Source: Paenibacillus endoradicis
GTDB lineage: Bacteria > Bacillota > Bacilli > Paenibacillales > Paenibacillaceae
Length of the DNA: 64,000 nt
Direction of reading: 5' to 3'
NCBI RefSeq assembly: GCF_024721975.1
Contig: NZ_JANQBB010000006.1
Coordinates: forward strand, 364,241-428,240
Shown one piece after another: positions 9,676-18,675 of the stretch (position 1 is the stretch's first letter; each line of letters opens with the position of its first letter). Position numbers and translations under genes: made by a program. The notes beneath the pieces were generated by a model. That model saw only the letters and a list, made by a program, of their open reading frames with translations, was not told the origin of the DNA and did no database searches.

Positions 9676-9704
9676 GAAGACCATTCAAAAGATGAATGGT
9701 CTTC
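9676..9704 (-). terminator. terminator of the UbiA/HAD/SMR operon
   Basis: A perfect 11-bp stem, GAAGACCATTC with GAATGGTCTTC, and a 7-base loop lie 26 bp after the last gene of the operon. On the minus strand TTTGCT follows. Confidence 0.75.
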
Positions 9705-9730
9705 AATTACATAGATATACTATCTAATTT

Positions 9731-11032
9731 TTACTCTATAGCATTATCATTCTTTAATTCGATATAAGATTGCTCAATAGTATTGAGTGCTTCCACATGT
9801 TTAATTATGTTATTTGTTAATGTCATCAGAGCGAACAAGATAACAACAGCAACTAATACTTTCTTTAATAAGTTATGTTTAACTTGAATAAGGAACCTTC
9901 CACCTAGCAAGAAAAATGCGAATATAAAATGTCCTGCGTACAAATACAGATCATATTTAAACACAGCAAGACCGAAGCCAACGATAATATGAAGCAAAAT
10001 CGCAAATAAAATGTAAGATGCCAGTATCCAAGTTTCTTTAGATTTAATGCCTTTTATAAACCCTACCAAGGCAAGAAGAATCATACCGAAGCCAATAATA
10101 TGCACATAGAAAGGATAAGGACGTGAAAGATCAGTTACAATAGCTACAATTCCTGGATCAAGCATCGTAATGTCTGGCGTTAAAATAGGACTTATTACAA
10201 GCATATATATAGCTTTCCAATGTTCACTGAACATGAATACTCCCGTATAACTGAACCCACCACTGCTTAAGCCTTTTATCCAATTATTAATCCATGAATT
10301 TCCGTTAAATGTGAGAAGCTGAATTAAAGTAACCCCTACTACCATTAACAAAAAGATGATTACAATCTTTATAAATCGTTTGAATGTTTTTTTATCTCTT
10401 CTTTCGAACATATTGAAAAATAATGATCCGAAAAAAGGAACTATATTGGTCGAAGTTAAGCCAAAATTAATCAATGCAAGTGAGGCATTCGGCAATACAG
10501 CTGTCTTCTCAACGACTCTAGAGTATTGTAAGTACAACACTGAAAAGATAATTACAAATTGTACATACGGATAGGAATCTGGAATAAATGCAGTGAAAAT
10601 ACTATATGAGCTAATACCGAAAAATGCTGCAAATAACATCGGAATGATATTGTTAGTATCACTTCTTCTTAAATAATAATAAATCATCACTACGCTAAGC
10701 GCATTAATAGCCGATTGTATGACTGAGAAAAACAAGTTATCAAATAAATATTTCGCAATATAAGTAAATGATCCTGTCATAAAATTAATAAAAGGATGAA
10801 TTATCGACGTATTGCTTGATCCGTAATACATAGACGGATCGAAATTAAATAAATTCAACATAAATGGTGCGCCATAAAAAGGATTATACACCGCAAGATC
10901 AGCTATATTATTTTTCATATAACTAATAATCGGGTAATTCATAAGCAAGTAAAAAATAAAGAAACTGAAAAACAACGAAATAGCTTTCTTATTATCGCTT
11001 TTATTTTGTAATATATAACTCCAAAAGCTCAT
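9731..11032 (-). CDS. polytopic membrane protein, possible GT-C-type glycosyltransferase
   Basis: A 433-residue protein with about ten hydrophobic segments. The first long extracytoplasmic loop (about 35-85) contains an acidic NNIADLAVYNPF stretch, the place where GT-C glycosyltransferases that use polyprenyl-phosphate sugars carry a catalytic Asp. A second outside loop contains FIPDSYPY. I do not recognise the family with confidence. The case for a glycosyltransferase rests mainly on its position as last gene of an operon that appears to make and flip a lipid-linked pentose. Simple membrane protein of unknown function is the alternative. Confidence 0.6.
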   Translation of the reverse strand: MSFWSYILQNKSDNKKAISLFFSFFIFYLLMNYPIISYMKNNIADLAVYNPFYGAPFMLNLFNFDPSMYYGSSNTSIIHPFINFMTGSFTYIAKYLFDNLFFSVIQSAINALSVVMIYYYLRRSDTNNIIPMLFAAFFGISSYSIFTAFIPDSYPYVQFVIIFSVLYLQYSRVVEKTAVLPNASLALINFGLTSTNIVPFFGSLFFNMFERRDKKTFKRFIKIVIIFLLMVVGVTLIQLLTFNGNSWINNWIKGLSSGGFSYTGVFMFSEHWKAIYMLVISPILTPDITMLDPGIVAIVTDLSRPYPFYVHIIGFGMILLALVGFIKGIKSKETWILASYILFAILLHIIVGFGLAVFKYDLYLYAGHFIFAFFLLGGRFLIQVKHNLLKKVLVAVVILFALMTLTNNIIKHVEALNTIEQSYIELKNDNAIE

Positions 11033-11068
11033 ATTGATCCACCAATCAATTAGTATTTTAATAACTTA

Positions 11069-11386
11069 TTACGAGATTAATACAACTAATCCAGAAATAA
11101 TAAAAGCAACGCCAGCGATTTTATAAATTCCTATTGTTTCTTTGAAAAACCATTTGGCAAAAAATAAAGTCCAGATGAATGTCAGTGCATTTGCAGGAAG
11201 TACAACTGTATACGGTAATACTTTTAATAGATAAATATTAAGAAGAGCTCCCGTACCATAAAAAGCAAAGCCAATTAATAGGTAAAGTAATTTCTTTTTG
11301 AGAGTATAAAACTTAAAAAACACACTGCCTAGTGAGCCTGCTAACGTCATAATAAGAAGTATAAGGATAAGCCATTCATTTTTCAT
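11069..11386 (-). CDS. SMR/EamA-type small membrane transporter subunit (ArnF-like)
   Basis: A 105-residue protein with four membrane segments, the classical small-multidrug-resistance size. Motifs LPYTVVLPANALTFIWTLFFAKWFF and an SLGSVFFKF opening fit the EmrE/ArnE/ArnF group. Its reading frame overlaps the end of the preceding SMR gene by 11 bases, so the two are translated together and probably form a heterodimer. In Gram-negatives the ArnE/ArnF pair flips undecaprenyl-phosphate-aminoarabinose, and the neighbouring prenyl-phosphate enzyme points to a similar job here. That role is inferred. Confidence 0.8.
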   Translation of the reverse strand: MKNEWLILILLIMTLAGSLGSVFFKFYTLKKKLLYLLIGFAFYGTGALLNIYLLKVLPYTVVLPANALTFIWTLFFAKWFFKETIGIYKIAGVAFIISGLVVLIS

Positions 11387-11705
11387 AGGATGTCAATGTC
11401 ACTCCTATTCCTAATAACGCTACGGCAATAGCCTTTTTCAATGTAATATCTTCCCCAAGAAAAAAATCTCCGTAAAAGAGAGCGAATATATAACTCATGC
11501 ACATTAAAGGATAGGCTACAGATAGCTTTTCCAATGAAAATGCTTTTAGCATAAAGACCGCGCCTAACCCGTAACATATAAATCCAAGCAGCATATAAAG
11601 AAGATTGCTATGTCCCCACTTCCAAAAAAGCTGTCCTGTAGCAGTTAGAAATGCGGAAATAATCATCATAACTTTACCAATGTGACTGTTCTTTACGTTC
11701 TCCAA
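11376..11705 (-). CDS. SMR/EamA-type small membrane transporter subunit (ArnE-like)
   Basis: A 109-residue protein with four membrane segments. The ATGQLFWKWGHSN opening and LSVAYPLMCMSYIFALFYGDFFLGE segment are typical of the ArnE-like SMR group, which ends in GIxLI-type glycine-rich helices. The start is a TTG at 11705 preceded by GGAGGAACTAAA, overlapping the 3' end of the HAD gene. Paired with the second SMR gene downstream; see that entry for the proposed flippase role. A drug-exporting EmrE-like pair is the alternative but fits the context less well. Confidence 0.8.
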   Translation of the reverse strand: MENVKNSHIGKVMMIISAFLTATGQLFWKWGHSNLLYMLLGFICYGLGAVFMLKAFSLEKLSVAYPLMCMSYIFALFYGDFFLGEDITLKKAIAVALLGIGVTLTSYEK

Positions 11706-12322
11706 TTTAGTTCCTCCAACCCATGGCTATGCTTGTTAATTAGATACCTCGTCTTAACTAGCTTAAACATAGGCATATCCGTTAATGAATCTGAATACGC
11801 ACAAGATTGTTCATAATCAATTTGTAGATCATTGTCAGCTAAATACTGTCTAATACGTACTACTTTCTCTTCTCCCTTACAATTGTTACCTTCAATCTCA
11901 TTAGTATAGCGTCCATTTCGCTGAATTAATTCAGTTCCGATAACGGCATCCACACACGGTAAATTATTAAAGTATTTCACATAAGCATGAGGTGAGGCGG
12001 AGACGAGCAGCACATGATAACCGGCTTCTTTTTTGACCTGTAATTCTTGCAAAGCATCTTGATACAGATTACGTACCAATACATCGTTGTAGAAATTTTC
12101 TAAGTCAGTTTCTTCAAAGAATCGAATCGCGTAAAAAAACGATCCTTTTACTTTTTCTACTTTCATCAACTTTAATTTGTATAATACGGTTACTACTCCA
12201 ATTGTAAATAAATTAAAAACCGTCCAGGGCTTCTTTTTCAGTCCGTATATGACGAACAGAAACATCGAGTCTTTTTTTATTATCGTTTCATCAATATCAA
12301 AGATAGCAATTTTCTTTTCCAT
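11693..12322 (-). CDS. HAD-IB family phosphatase
   Basis: A 209-residue SerB-like haloacid dehalogenase. Motif I is FDIDETIIKKDS (nucleophile and acid aspartates), motif II is LLVSASP, and motif III/IV is AYSDSLTDMPMF, preceded by the KGEEKV Lys. All catalytic residues are present. It lies 28 bp after the UbiA-type gene. HAD phosphatases of this group are found next to, or fused to, UbiA-type phosphoribosyltransferases in other bacteria, which suggests it removes the 5-phosphate from polyprenyl-phosphoryl-5-phosphoribose. That substrate is inferred from context. Confidence 0.85.
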   Translation of the reverse strand: MEKKIAIFDIDETIIKKDSMFLFVIYGLKKKPWTVFNLFTIGVVTVLYKLKLMKVEKVKGSFFYAIRFFEETDLENFYNDVLVRNLYQDALQELQVKKEAGYHVLLVSASPHAYVKYFNNLPCVDAVIGTELIQRNGRYTNEIEGNNCKGEEKVVRIRQYLADNDLQIDYEQSCAYSDSLTDMPMFKLVKTRYLINKHSHGLEELNWRT

Positions 12323-12350
12323 AATTATTCCCTCTATATCATTCAGTCAT

Positions 12351-13268
12351 TTATTCAAAAACCGCCAAAATACATACTACACTAGCAACATACAATATTA
12401 CGGTAACTAATATATGTTTATCCTCAAATAATACTCGGTCGGGAGATCCACCTTTTTTCTCGATGTGAATCAAGTAAAGATATCTGAAAATCCCATATAT
12501 AACAAATGGTATTGTCCACATCAAATGAACCGTACGTCCAGAGGTAAATGTGAATAATGAATAACTAATTATAGTTGCCGAAGTTACAATACTATTAAGC
12601 TGATCTAATAATGTAAATGAGTACTTTTCTAATACTTTACGATGCGTTCCCATCTCATTTTCTAAAAGAAATAATTCATGCCTTCTTTTACCGATTGCCA
12701 AAAATAAAGATAGTAGCATCGTACAAATTAAGAACCACGGTGTAAATGGAACATGAATAACTAATCCACCTGCAATCGCACGCATTACGAATCCGGTAGC
12801 AATAACCATAATATCAACGATAACGACATGCTTTAGATAAAATGAATAACACACATTCAACGCAAAATAAGCTATAAGAAGAAGCGTGAACAGTGGATTC
12901 AAAAAATAAGAAACTATTAATGAAGCTATTAATAGAAAGCTACCAAAGGTTAATGCCAAATTAGGGTTGAGTGCTCCTGAGGCCATTGGTCTAAATCTTT
13001 TGACTGGGTGATTCTGATCAGCCTCTCTGTCTACATAGTCATTAATGATATAGACACAACCAGATATAAAACTGAAAAGAAAAAAGCCCAATAATGTATT
13101 CATTATCGTCGTAACACTGATCATTTCAAAAGAAAAGAGTAGAGCAGCAAACACTAGTAAATTTTTAGTCCATTGCTTGGGTCTTAGTTGCTGAAACAAA
13201 AGTTTGAACACATTACTATGCTGTAAACGAATTTCTTCATTCGTAATATTGATATTAGTAGAATTCAT
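12351..13268 (-). CDS. UbiA family prenyltransferase, decaprenyl-phosphate phosphoribosyltransferase-like
   Basis: A 305-residue integral membrane enzyme with about nine helices. The first Asp-rich motif is NDYVDREAD (residues 76-84) followed by KRFRPMASG; the second is DIMVIATGFVMRAIAGG. This NDxxDxxxD...HPxKRFRPxAxG signature is that of the mycobacterial DPPR synthase group (Rv3806c), which joins PRPP to a polyprenyl phosphate, rather than of menaquinone or haem UbiA enzymes. First gene of the operon; ATG with GCAGGAG site. No DprE1/DprE2 epimerases are in the window, so the product may stay as ribose. Confidence 0.85.
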   Translation of the reverse strand: MNSTNINITNEEIRLQHSNVFKLLFQQLRPKQWTKNLLVFAALLFSFEMISVTTIMNTLLGFFLFSFISGCVYIINDYVDREADQNHPVKRFRPMASGALNPNLALTFGSFLLIASLIVSYFLNPLFTLLLIAYFALNVCYSFYLKHVVIVDIMVIATGFVMRAIAGGLVIHVPFTPWFLICTMLLSLFLAIGKRRHELFLLENEMGTHRKVLEKYSFTLLDQLNSIVTSATIISYSLFTFTSGRTVHLMWTIPFVIYGIFRYLYLIHIEKKGGSPDRVLFEDKHILVTVILYVASVVCILAVFE

Positions 13269-13337
13269 CTGTTAATCTCCTGCCGTATAGATTCTTATAA
13301 ACTTCTCCTCAGAATTTGATTCAAAAGAAGCGTACTA

Positions 13338-13366
13338 AGTCTACCATATTTACAAATCCTGTACAA
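13338..13366 (-). promoter_or_regulatory. sigma-A-type promoter for the UbiA operon
   Basis: On the minus strand TTGTAC (13366-13361) and TAGACT (13343-13338) are separated by 17 bases, about 70 bp before the UbiA start. Confidence 0.5.
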
Positions 13367-13441
13367 TCATATAAGAATGAACAGTACCTAAGCCATTCGT
13401 TCCTAACGAGTAGAAATCCGCGAATAGTCCTTATTCATAAC

Positions 13442-13472
13442 AAAAAGAGACACCTCTTCATTAAAGAGGTAT
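13442..13472 (-). terminator. terminator after the MFS gene at 13518
   Basis: Minus-strand stem ATACCTCTT/AAGAGGTGT (one G-U pair) with a short loop, followed by CTCTTTTTG. Confidence 0.8.
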
Positions 13473-13517
13473 CCCTTCGTTCATCGAATTAATTCAGTTG
13501 TAGTAGAATATCCTCGT

Positions 13518-14777
13518 CTATTTCTGCTTATGAAATGCTAATGGAGCTACGACTGTTCCTAGTACAAGTAGAACTATTCCGAGCATTAGAAAGAAACCGT
13601 ACTGTTGAATCCAAAGTGGAAATCGTTTCAATTCCTCGAATATAGTACCACCAATCGTTGGTCCAAAAAAACCAGCCAAACCTGTAATTGCGGAGAAAAC
13701 AGCGATATATATTGGTCGTTCTGCTTTTGGGGACGAGCCAATCATAAAGATAAAAATTTGTTGGTTATAGCTGCCTAGACCAAAACCAAGACAAAGAAAG
13801 ATTAATATAAGAACAAGCAGTTCAGGTAAAAAAGATAACGTTCCCCATAAGAGTGCAGCAACTGCAAGAAATGGTAATGATGATAATAATAATGTTCGTT
13901 CACTAAACTTTCGAGAAAGTTGACCACAAATATAGAACCCACACATTGATGATACCGTTTGCAAAATGACTAGATTTGCTACCGTTTGATACCGTACACC
14001 TAGTACATCAAGCATGACATATGAGAAAAAGGGATGCGTCATCGTAATAATGAATGTCCAAATCGATAGAAATAGTAGCCCTTTAAAAAAGACTCGATCC
14101 TTAAACGGTCTTAATACAAATGTACCTACTTTCATTTCACGTGGTTTTTCAAATTCTGGGTTAGGATATCTAGCAAAATAAATGATGTTCATGATTACAG
14201 TGATTGCTGCAAGGATGAACATAATATTGAATCCGAGTGCTCCCTCATATCGATCGATAATAACCCCTGTAATATATAGTCCAATACTATTAACCGCACT
14301 AGTTATTACATTTCGAATGCCAAAGTATTTTCCACGTAATTGACCAGGTACCATATCCGAGATGAGTGATGTCCAGATAACCCCTGCAAACGCGTTTATG
14401 GATGAATAAAGCAAAAAAATAACGATAAAAACAGTTAACCAAATCTCTTTCGGAAATATAAATGGAATAAGTCCTGTCATCAAACCTATTAAACGGTGAG
14501 CTGAAGCAAAGAGTACGAAAGCACGTTTACGATTTTTCAGTTTTTGCATGTACATAGCAGATAATATTTGTAGTAGATTTGCGATAGCTGGTACTGCGAG
14601 CACGAGACCAATTTGTTGAGAATTCGCTCCTAAATATAGTAAGTACGCTGTTAAAAACGGGCCAGAAAGCATAGTTAGCAATAACATTGCCCATATACCT
14701 TCCACTACTGCGAGCTCCATACCTTGTCGGTATGGAGATTTAATTTTATCTACTTGCGGCTTAAACGTAAAACGCAT
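13518..14777 (-). CDS. MFS transporter
   Basis: A 419-residue protein with about twelve membrane segments and a central cytoplasmic loop near 200-220. Typical MFS features include the GLVLAVPAIANLLQ and MVPGQLRGKYFGIRNVITS segments, the latter resembling the motif-A/B loop. It lies 25 bp after a GNAT acetyltransferase gene on the same strand, so the two probably form a two-gene operon, and has its own terminator. Substrate cannot be told from the sequence. Confidence 0.85.
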   Translation of the reverse strand: MRFTFKPQVDKIKSPYRQGMELAVVEGIWAMLLLTMLSGPFLTAYLLYLGANSQQIGLVLAVPAIANLLQILSAMYMQKLKNRKRAFVLFASAHRLIGLMTGLIPFIFPKEIWLTVFIVIFLLYSSINAFAGVIWTSLISDMVPGQLRGKYFGIRNVITSAVNSIGLYITGVIIDRYEGALGFNIMFILAAITVIMNIIYFARYPNPEFEKPREMKVGTFVLRPFKDRVFFKGLLFLSIWTFIITMTHPFFSYVMLDVLGVRYQTVANLVILQTVSSMCGFYICGQLSRKFSERTLLLSSLPFLAVAALLWGTLSFLPELLVLILIFLCLGFGLGSYNQQIFIFMIGSSPKAERPIYIAVFSAITGLAGFFGPTIGGTIFEELKRFPLWIQQYGFFLMLGIVLLVLGTVVAPLAFHKQK

Positions 14778-14802
14778 GTACGTGCCCTCCTGAGTAGGTC
14801 AA

Positions 14803-15261
14803 TTATGATTGATCATTAAGTTCCAAACGCATTTGTATATGATAGATACCATCTTCAATATATGGATCTGACTCTACAACGAATCCTACTCGCTCATAAA
14901 AGCGTGTTAATTGTTGCTGAGCAGAAATTGTAATGGCGTCCCCTTGCCAATGTGAAGCAATAAATGCGATGGCACGCTGTAACATTTGTTCTCCGAAACC
15001 AGATCTCCTTAAAGGCGGAGTAATGATGACGCGACCAATAGAATAGGTCTTATAACTGACTCCTTGATTCAATAACCTTAAATACCCTAACAATTGACCC
15101 GCTTCATCTCTTAATTGCAAATGAAAGGCTTCAAGATCTTTGTTATCACAATCCGCATATATACTTTGTTGTTCAACAACAAATACATCGGTACGTAACT
15201 TTATTATTTCATATACTTCTACATTAGATAATTGTGAAAAATGTTTTATGCTCCACTCCAT
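14803..15261 (-). CDS. GNAT N-acetyltransferase, ElaA-like
   Basis: A 152-residue GNAT protein. The opening with LxxxEVYEIIKLRTDVFVVEQ and DCDNKDLEAFHL is characteristic of the ElaA subgroup, and the acetyl-CoA loop reads RVIITPPLRRSGFGEQML. The acceptor substrate of ElaA proteins is unknown. ATG preceded by GAAGGAG; first gene of a pair with the MFS transporter. Confidence 0.9.
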   Translation of the reverse strand: MEWSIKHFSQLSNVEVYEIIKLRTDVFVVEQQSIYADCDNKDLEAFHLQLRDEAGQLLGYLRLLNQGVSYKTYSIGRVIITPPLRRSGFGEQMLQRAIAFIASHWQGDAITISAQQQLTRFYERVGFVVESDPYIEDGIYHIQMRLELNDQS

Positions 15262-15410
15262 ATGAACTAGCTCCTTCAGTCATTTCATTGTTGTTGAATC
15301 GATCCAAACCTTATTTTAGTTGTATCGTTTCTTTTTCATTCTATTGCTAACATCATACTATGGAATCCATAAAAAAAATATGGCATTATCATTATATTTT
15401 AAGGTGATTT

Positions 15411-15439
15411 TTGCCTTGATAGAACTGTTCGCTTATACT
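15411..15439 (+). promoter_or_regulatory. sigma-A-type promoter of the barnase/barstar operon
   Basis: TTGCCT (15411-15416), 17-base spacer and TATACT (15434-15439) lie 40 bp before the barnase start. Confidence 0.5.
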
Positions 15440-15478
15440 TAATCTGATACTAACAGACTGATCGGAGTGAGTACTAAC

Positions 15479-16045
15479 ATGATATCAAAATCTTTACTAG
15501 GACTAAGCAGTAAGTTAAAACTTTCGCTCTTTCTTTTCCTTACAACATTAACCCTGTTATTAGGCGGTTGTAGTGAATTACTTACTGATCAAGATCTAGC
15601 TTACGATGCTACATCTGATTCTCAGCAAAACGACCAAAGTGGCAATGCGTCTGAGAATCAACAAGAAGATACTAGTAAGAACAACCCATCTCAATCTGAT
15701 TCCTTGTCGCCTTTAACTAGCTTTGAAGAAGTTGCTGCATATATACGCGAGAATGGGAAATTACCTGATAATTTTATTAAGAAAAAAGATGCTGAAGCAC
15801 TAGGTTGGGTCGCGTCCAAAGGTAATCTTCAAGAGGTAGCTCCTAATATGAGCATCGGTGGCGATAAGTTTGGCAATCGTGAAGGACTATTACCAAAAGC
15901 CAATGGACGAATATGGTATGAAGCAGATATCAATTATACAGGTGGACGCCGTAATGCTGATCGTATCGTATTTTCTAATGATGGACTTATCTATATGACG
16001 ACGGATCATTACAGTAGCTTTACTGATATTACTAGGGGGGATTAA
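15479..16045 (+). CDS. barnase-family ribonuclease with lipoprotein signal
   Basis: About 188 residues. A hydrophobic signal ends in LLGGC, a plausible lipobox; then an Asp/Ser/Asn/Gln-rich linker of about 45 residues; then a complete barnase domain from about residue 75. Catalytic residues are visible: Glu in WYEADINY, Arg in ADRIVFSNDG and His in TTDHYSSFTDI. Barnase is normally freely secreted, so the lipobox suggests the enzyme stays anchored on the outer face of the membrane. The ATG at 15479 is chosen because GGAG precedes it at good spacing; an in-frame GTG at 15467 lacks a site. The barstar gene follows after 5 bp. Confidence 0.9.
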   Translation: MISKSLLGLSSKLKLSLFLFLTTLTLLLGGCSELLTDQDLAYDATSDSQQNDQSGNASENQQEDTSKNNPSQSDSLSPLTSFEEVAAYIRENGKLPDNFIKKKDAEALGWVASKGNLQEVAPNMSIGGDKFGNREGLLPKANGRIWYEADINYTGGRRNADRIVFSNDGLIYMTTDHYSSFTDITRGD

Positions 16046-16050
16046 GAGAC

Positions 16051-16332
16051 GTGAGTGACATTATAGAATTACGATTGTCTGAAGCTAAAAACTACGAAGG
16101 CGTTCATGATTGGTTAGCCGCTAAATTAGAGCTGCCTGCGACCTATGGACGTAATCTCGATGCACTGTGGGATTGCTTAACTGGCTATATTGATCTTCCT
16201 AAAACGATATTGTGGATAAATGACATTGAAACTACTGAAGATTATACCGCTATCACTGATTTGTTCGAAGAAGCCTCTGGAGAATGTGATCAATTAAGCT
16301 TCGGATATCTTGTAGATGACAACGACGAATAG
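16051..16332 (+). CDS. barstar-family ribonuclease inhibitor
   Basis: A 93-residue acidic protein with the barstar fold signature: LPATYGRNLDALWDCLTGYIDLP, in which the acidic helix that plugs the barnase active site lies. It starts with GTG five bases after the barnase stop, so inhibitor and toxin are made together. The inhibitor stays in the cytoplasm and protects the cell from ribonuclease that has not been exported. Confidence 0.93.
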   Translation: MSDIIELRLSEAKNYEGVHDWLAAKLELPATYGRNLDALWDCLTGYIDLPKTILWINDIETTEDYTAITDLFEEASGECDQLSFGYLVDDNDE

Positions 16333-16350
16333 TAACTCCATTGAAACAAC

Positions 16351-16406
16351 AAAGGGAACTGTAAACTCATCTCCATAATTATGGATTGAGCTTACAGTTC
16401 CCTTTT
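16351..16406 (+). terminator. terminator after barstar
   Basis: A long stem starts AAAGGGAACTGTAA and closes TTACAGTTCCCTTTT, ending in a T-run. A-runs on the other side mean it could also serve the converging ABC operon. Confidence 0.85.
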
Positions 16407-16492
16407 AACATTACTTTGTGATCACTAGCAATTGGTTCTGAACAACCTCTTTCAATAAAGTTCATAGAGATCGTTTGTCAGCACCAAGAAGA

Positions 16493-17587
16493 TTATCCTT
16501 TTACTGACCCTCCCAGTAACCCCTTAACAAAAAACTTCTGCAGGCTGAAAAATACAGTCAACGGCATAAGCATGGAAACAAACGCTGCTGCCGTTAGTAA
16601 ATGCCAATCCGAGCCACGCGAGCCTGCCATATCGGCAATTCGCATAGACATAACTTGAACATCAGCCTGGGTTCCAATAAAGATTAAGGATATGAGATAG
16701 TCATTCCATACCCATAGAAATTGGAATATACCAATTGAAGCGATGGCAGGTATTGATAGTGGCAACACTAGTTTCGTAAAAATTGTGAAATTCGATGCAC
16801 CATCCATAAAGGCTGATTCAAACAAATCCTTCGGTAGCTGACTAATATACGAATACATAAAGTAGATTGTGAGCGGTAAACCAAAACCTGTATGCACAAT
16901 CCAGATCCCGAGGTAAGTTCCATTTAAACCAAGAGAGGTGTAATCCTTCATAATTGGAATAAGTGCTACTTGTAGCGGTACAACCAATAACATAATTACT
17001 GTAATAAACATTGTTTTTCGCATGGGGAAACGAAGCCAAGCAAATGCATAGGAAGCAAAGGTCGCAATTAGAACGGGAATAACCGTAGCAGGGATAGATA
17101 CAATTAATGTATTCATAAATGCTTTGGACATCCCTTGACCCTTTTCAGTCTTAACCGTTCCATCCGCTTGTTGAATTTTATATAATTTACCTGTTAATAC
17201 ACTTTCGTAGTTAGAAGTCGTAAATTCCATATCCATCTTTAAGCTTTTATCTTGAATATTGACAGTACGAGCACGTCTATTTTCCCAAATTAATCGGTTA
17301 CCATCCTTTGTAATTACTCCTTCCCTAAGCTGATCATCACTGAAAGTTTCACCATTAATAGCTATCGGTTCACGCAGATCTGTATTCTTAGGCAAAGTGA
17401 TCGTGTCTTGTGTAGCATAATCTTTGTGAGGAAAGACATCCCACCAACCGCTTTGCAAAATATTTACCGCAGGACGGAATGACGAAACCAAAAGTCCAAA
17501 GGTTGGTATAATCCATATCAAACAAATAAAAGCAAGAATTAGATTCACTAACCACTTTTTACTTTTACGTCGTTTATGCTGTGCCAT
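16493..17587 (-). CDS. carbohydrate ABC transporter permease, AglG-like
   Basis: A 364-residue MalG-type permease. After the first membrane segment there is an inserted extracytoplasmic region (about 45-150), an insertion seen in alpha-glucoside permeases of the AglG type but not in ordinary MalG proteins of about 280 residues. The permease domain follows, with the ATPase-docking EAA loop as ESAFMDGASNFTIFTKLVLP. Its ATG overlaps the stop of the upstream permease (TAATG), with CAGGGGGG as ribosome site. No ATPase gene is in the operon, so a shared MsmX-type ATPase is probably used. Confidence 0.88.
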   Translation of the reverse strand: MAQHKRRKSKKWLVNLILAFICLIWIIPTFGLLVSSFRPAVNILQSGWWDVFPHKDYATQDTITLPKNTDLREPIAINGETFSDDQLREGVITKDGNRLIWENRRARTVNIQDKSLKMDMEFTTSNYESVLTGKLYKIQQADGTVKTEKGQGMSKAFMNTLIVSIPATVIPVLIATFASYAFAWLRFPMRKTMFITVIMLLVVPLQVALIPIMKDYTSLGLNGTYLGIWIVHTGFGLPLTIYFMYSYISQLPKDLFESAFMDGASNFTIFTKLVLPLSIPAIASIGIFQFLWVWNDYLISLIFIGTQADVQVMSMRIADMAGSRGSDWHLLTAAAFVSMLMPLTVFFSLQKFFVKGLLGGSVKG

Positions 17588-18669
17588 TAAAATCCCCCCT
17601 GCTTTTTGAACTGGCGTAAATTAATCCAGATCACTGGAATAACGCAGATTAGGAGAACAATGGCTAACGTCGAGCCAAATCCTGCATTACGATACATAAA
17701 AAATTGACGATAGAACTGCGTCGCAACAACTTCAGTATCATATTGACCACCTGTCATTACCATAACAACATCGAATATTTTTAGTGTAAATACGACTATG
17801 GTAGTCGATACAGATAAAATCGTACCAGATATAAATGGAACAATAATTTTGAAAAAAATACGAGTTTCCCCCGCACCATCTACGCGAGCAGCCTCAAGGA
17901 GTTCCTCTGGAACTCCTTTTAGTGCTGCGGAGAACAATACCATCGCAAATCCTGTCTGCATCCATATTAAGATAACAATCAGAAATAGATTATTCCAAGG
18001 CTGGAACATACTTGTAAAGGCCTGTGGCTCAAAACCAAATGAAACCAATATGGCATTCAGCAATCCAATCTGCTCAGTACCTGGTTTATAGAAATAGATA
18101 AACTTCCATATTACACCTGCTGCTACAAATGAGATCGCCATCGGCATAAAGATAATACTTTTGGCAAGCTTCTCGAAACTACTACGATCAGCTAACACTG
18201 CGATTAGCAGACCAAGGACGATACAAGCAGTAGCTCCGAACACAACCCATAATAAGTTGTTACGTAGTGCACCTAGTAGTATTCGATTGGTGAACACCTC
18301 AGCATAGTTTGCTAAACCTACGAAATTTGTAGTCGTAGAATCAAAAAAGCTCATATACAGTGTGCGGATTGTTGGCACTAGAAGTAGCCATGCAAGTAAG
18401 GCAACTGCCGGTCCGACGAAAAGTATAGGTATCATCTTTTGCTTCCAGCGATCTGGATACTGCTCTATCGCCAAGTTAAAGGACCAGTATATGAAATATA
18501 CTCCGAATATCCCCCATAGGATGGCTACTACTGCGTTAATCACACCAGGAAGATTACCGTCCCTTAATACAATATAGAACACTGAGTGTATCAATGCATT
18601 GCTGAAGATCACCAATAAAGTGCTTAATATAATACGTAACGGCCTAACTCCTGGTACTGATGTACGCAT
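17587..18669 (-). CDS. carbohydrate ABC transporter permease, AglF-like
   Basis: A 360-residue MalF-type permease with about eight membrane segments. An extra N-terminal pair precedes the LLVPTIRTLYMSFFDS segment typical of sugar permeases. The EAA loop reads LEAARVDGAGETRIFFKIIVP. It is the middle gene of the importer operon. Its ribosome site, TTTTAGGAGGG, is the end of the repeated leader element found at 18676-18800. Confidence 0.9.
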   Translation of the reverse strand: MRTSVPGVRPLRIILSTLLVIFSNALIHSVFYIVLRDGNLPGVINAVVAILWGIFGVYFIYWSFNLAIEQYPDRWKQKMIPILFVGPAVALLAWLLLVPTIRTLYMSFFDSTTTNFVGLANYAEVFTNRILLGALRNNLLWVVFGATACIVLGLLIAVLADRSSFEKLAKSIIFMPMAISFVAAGVIWKFIYFYKPGTEQIGLLNAILVSFGFEPQAFTSMFQPWNNLFLIVILIWMQTGFAMVLFSAALKGVPEELLEAARVDGAGETRIFFKIIVPFISGTILSVSTTIVVFTLKIFDVVMVMTGGQYDTEVVATQFYRQFFMYRNAGFGSTLAIVLLICVIPVIWINLRQFKKQGGF

Positions 18670-18675
18670 AGTAAG

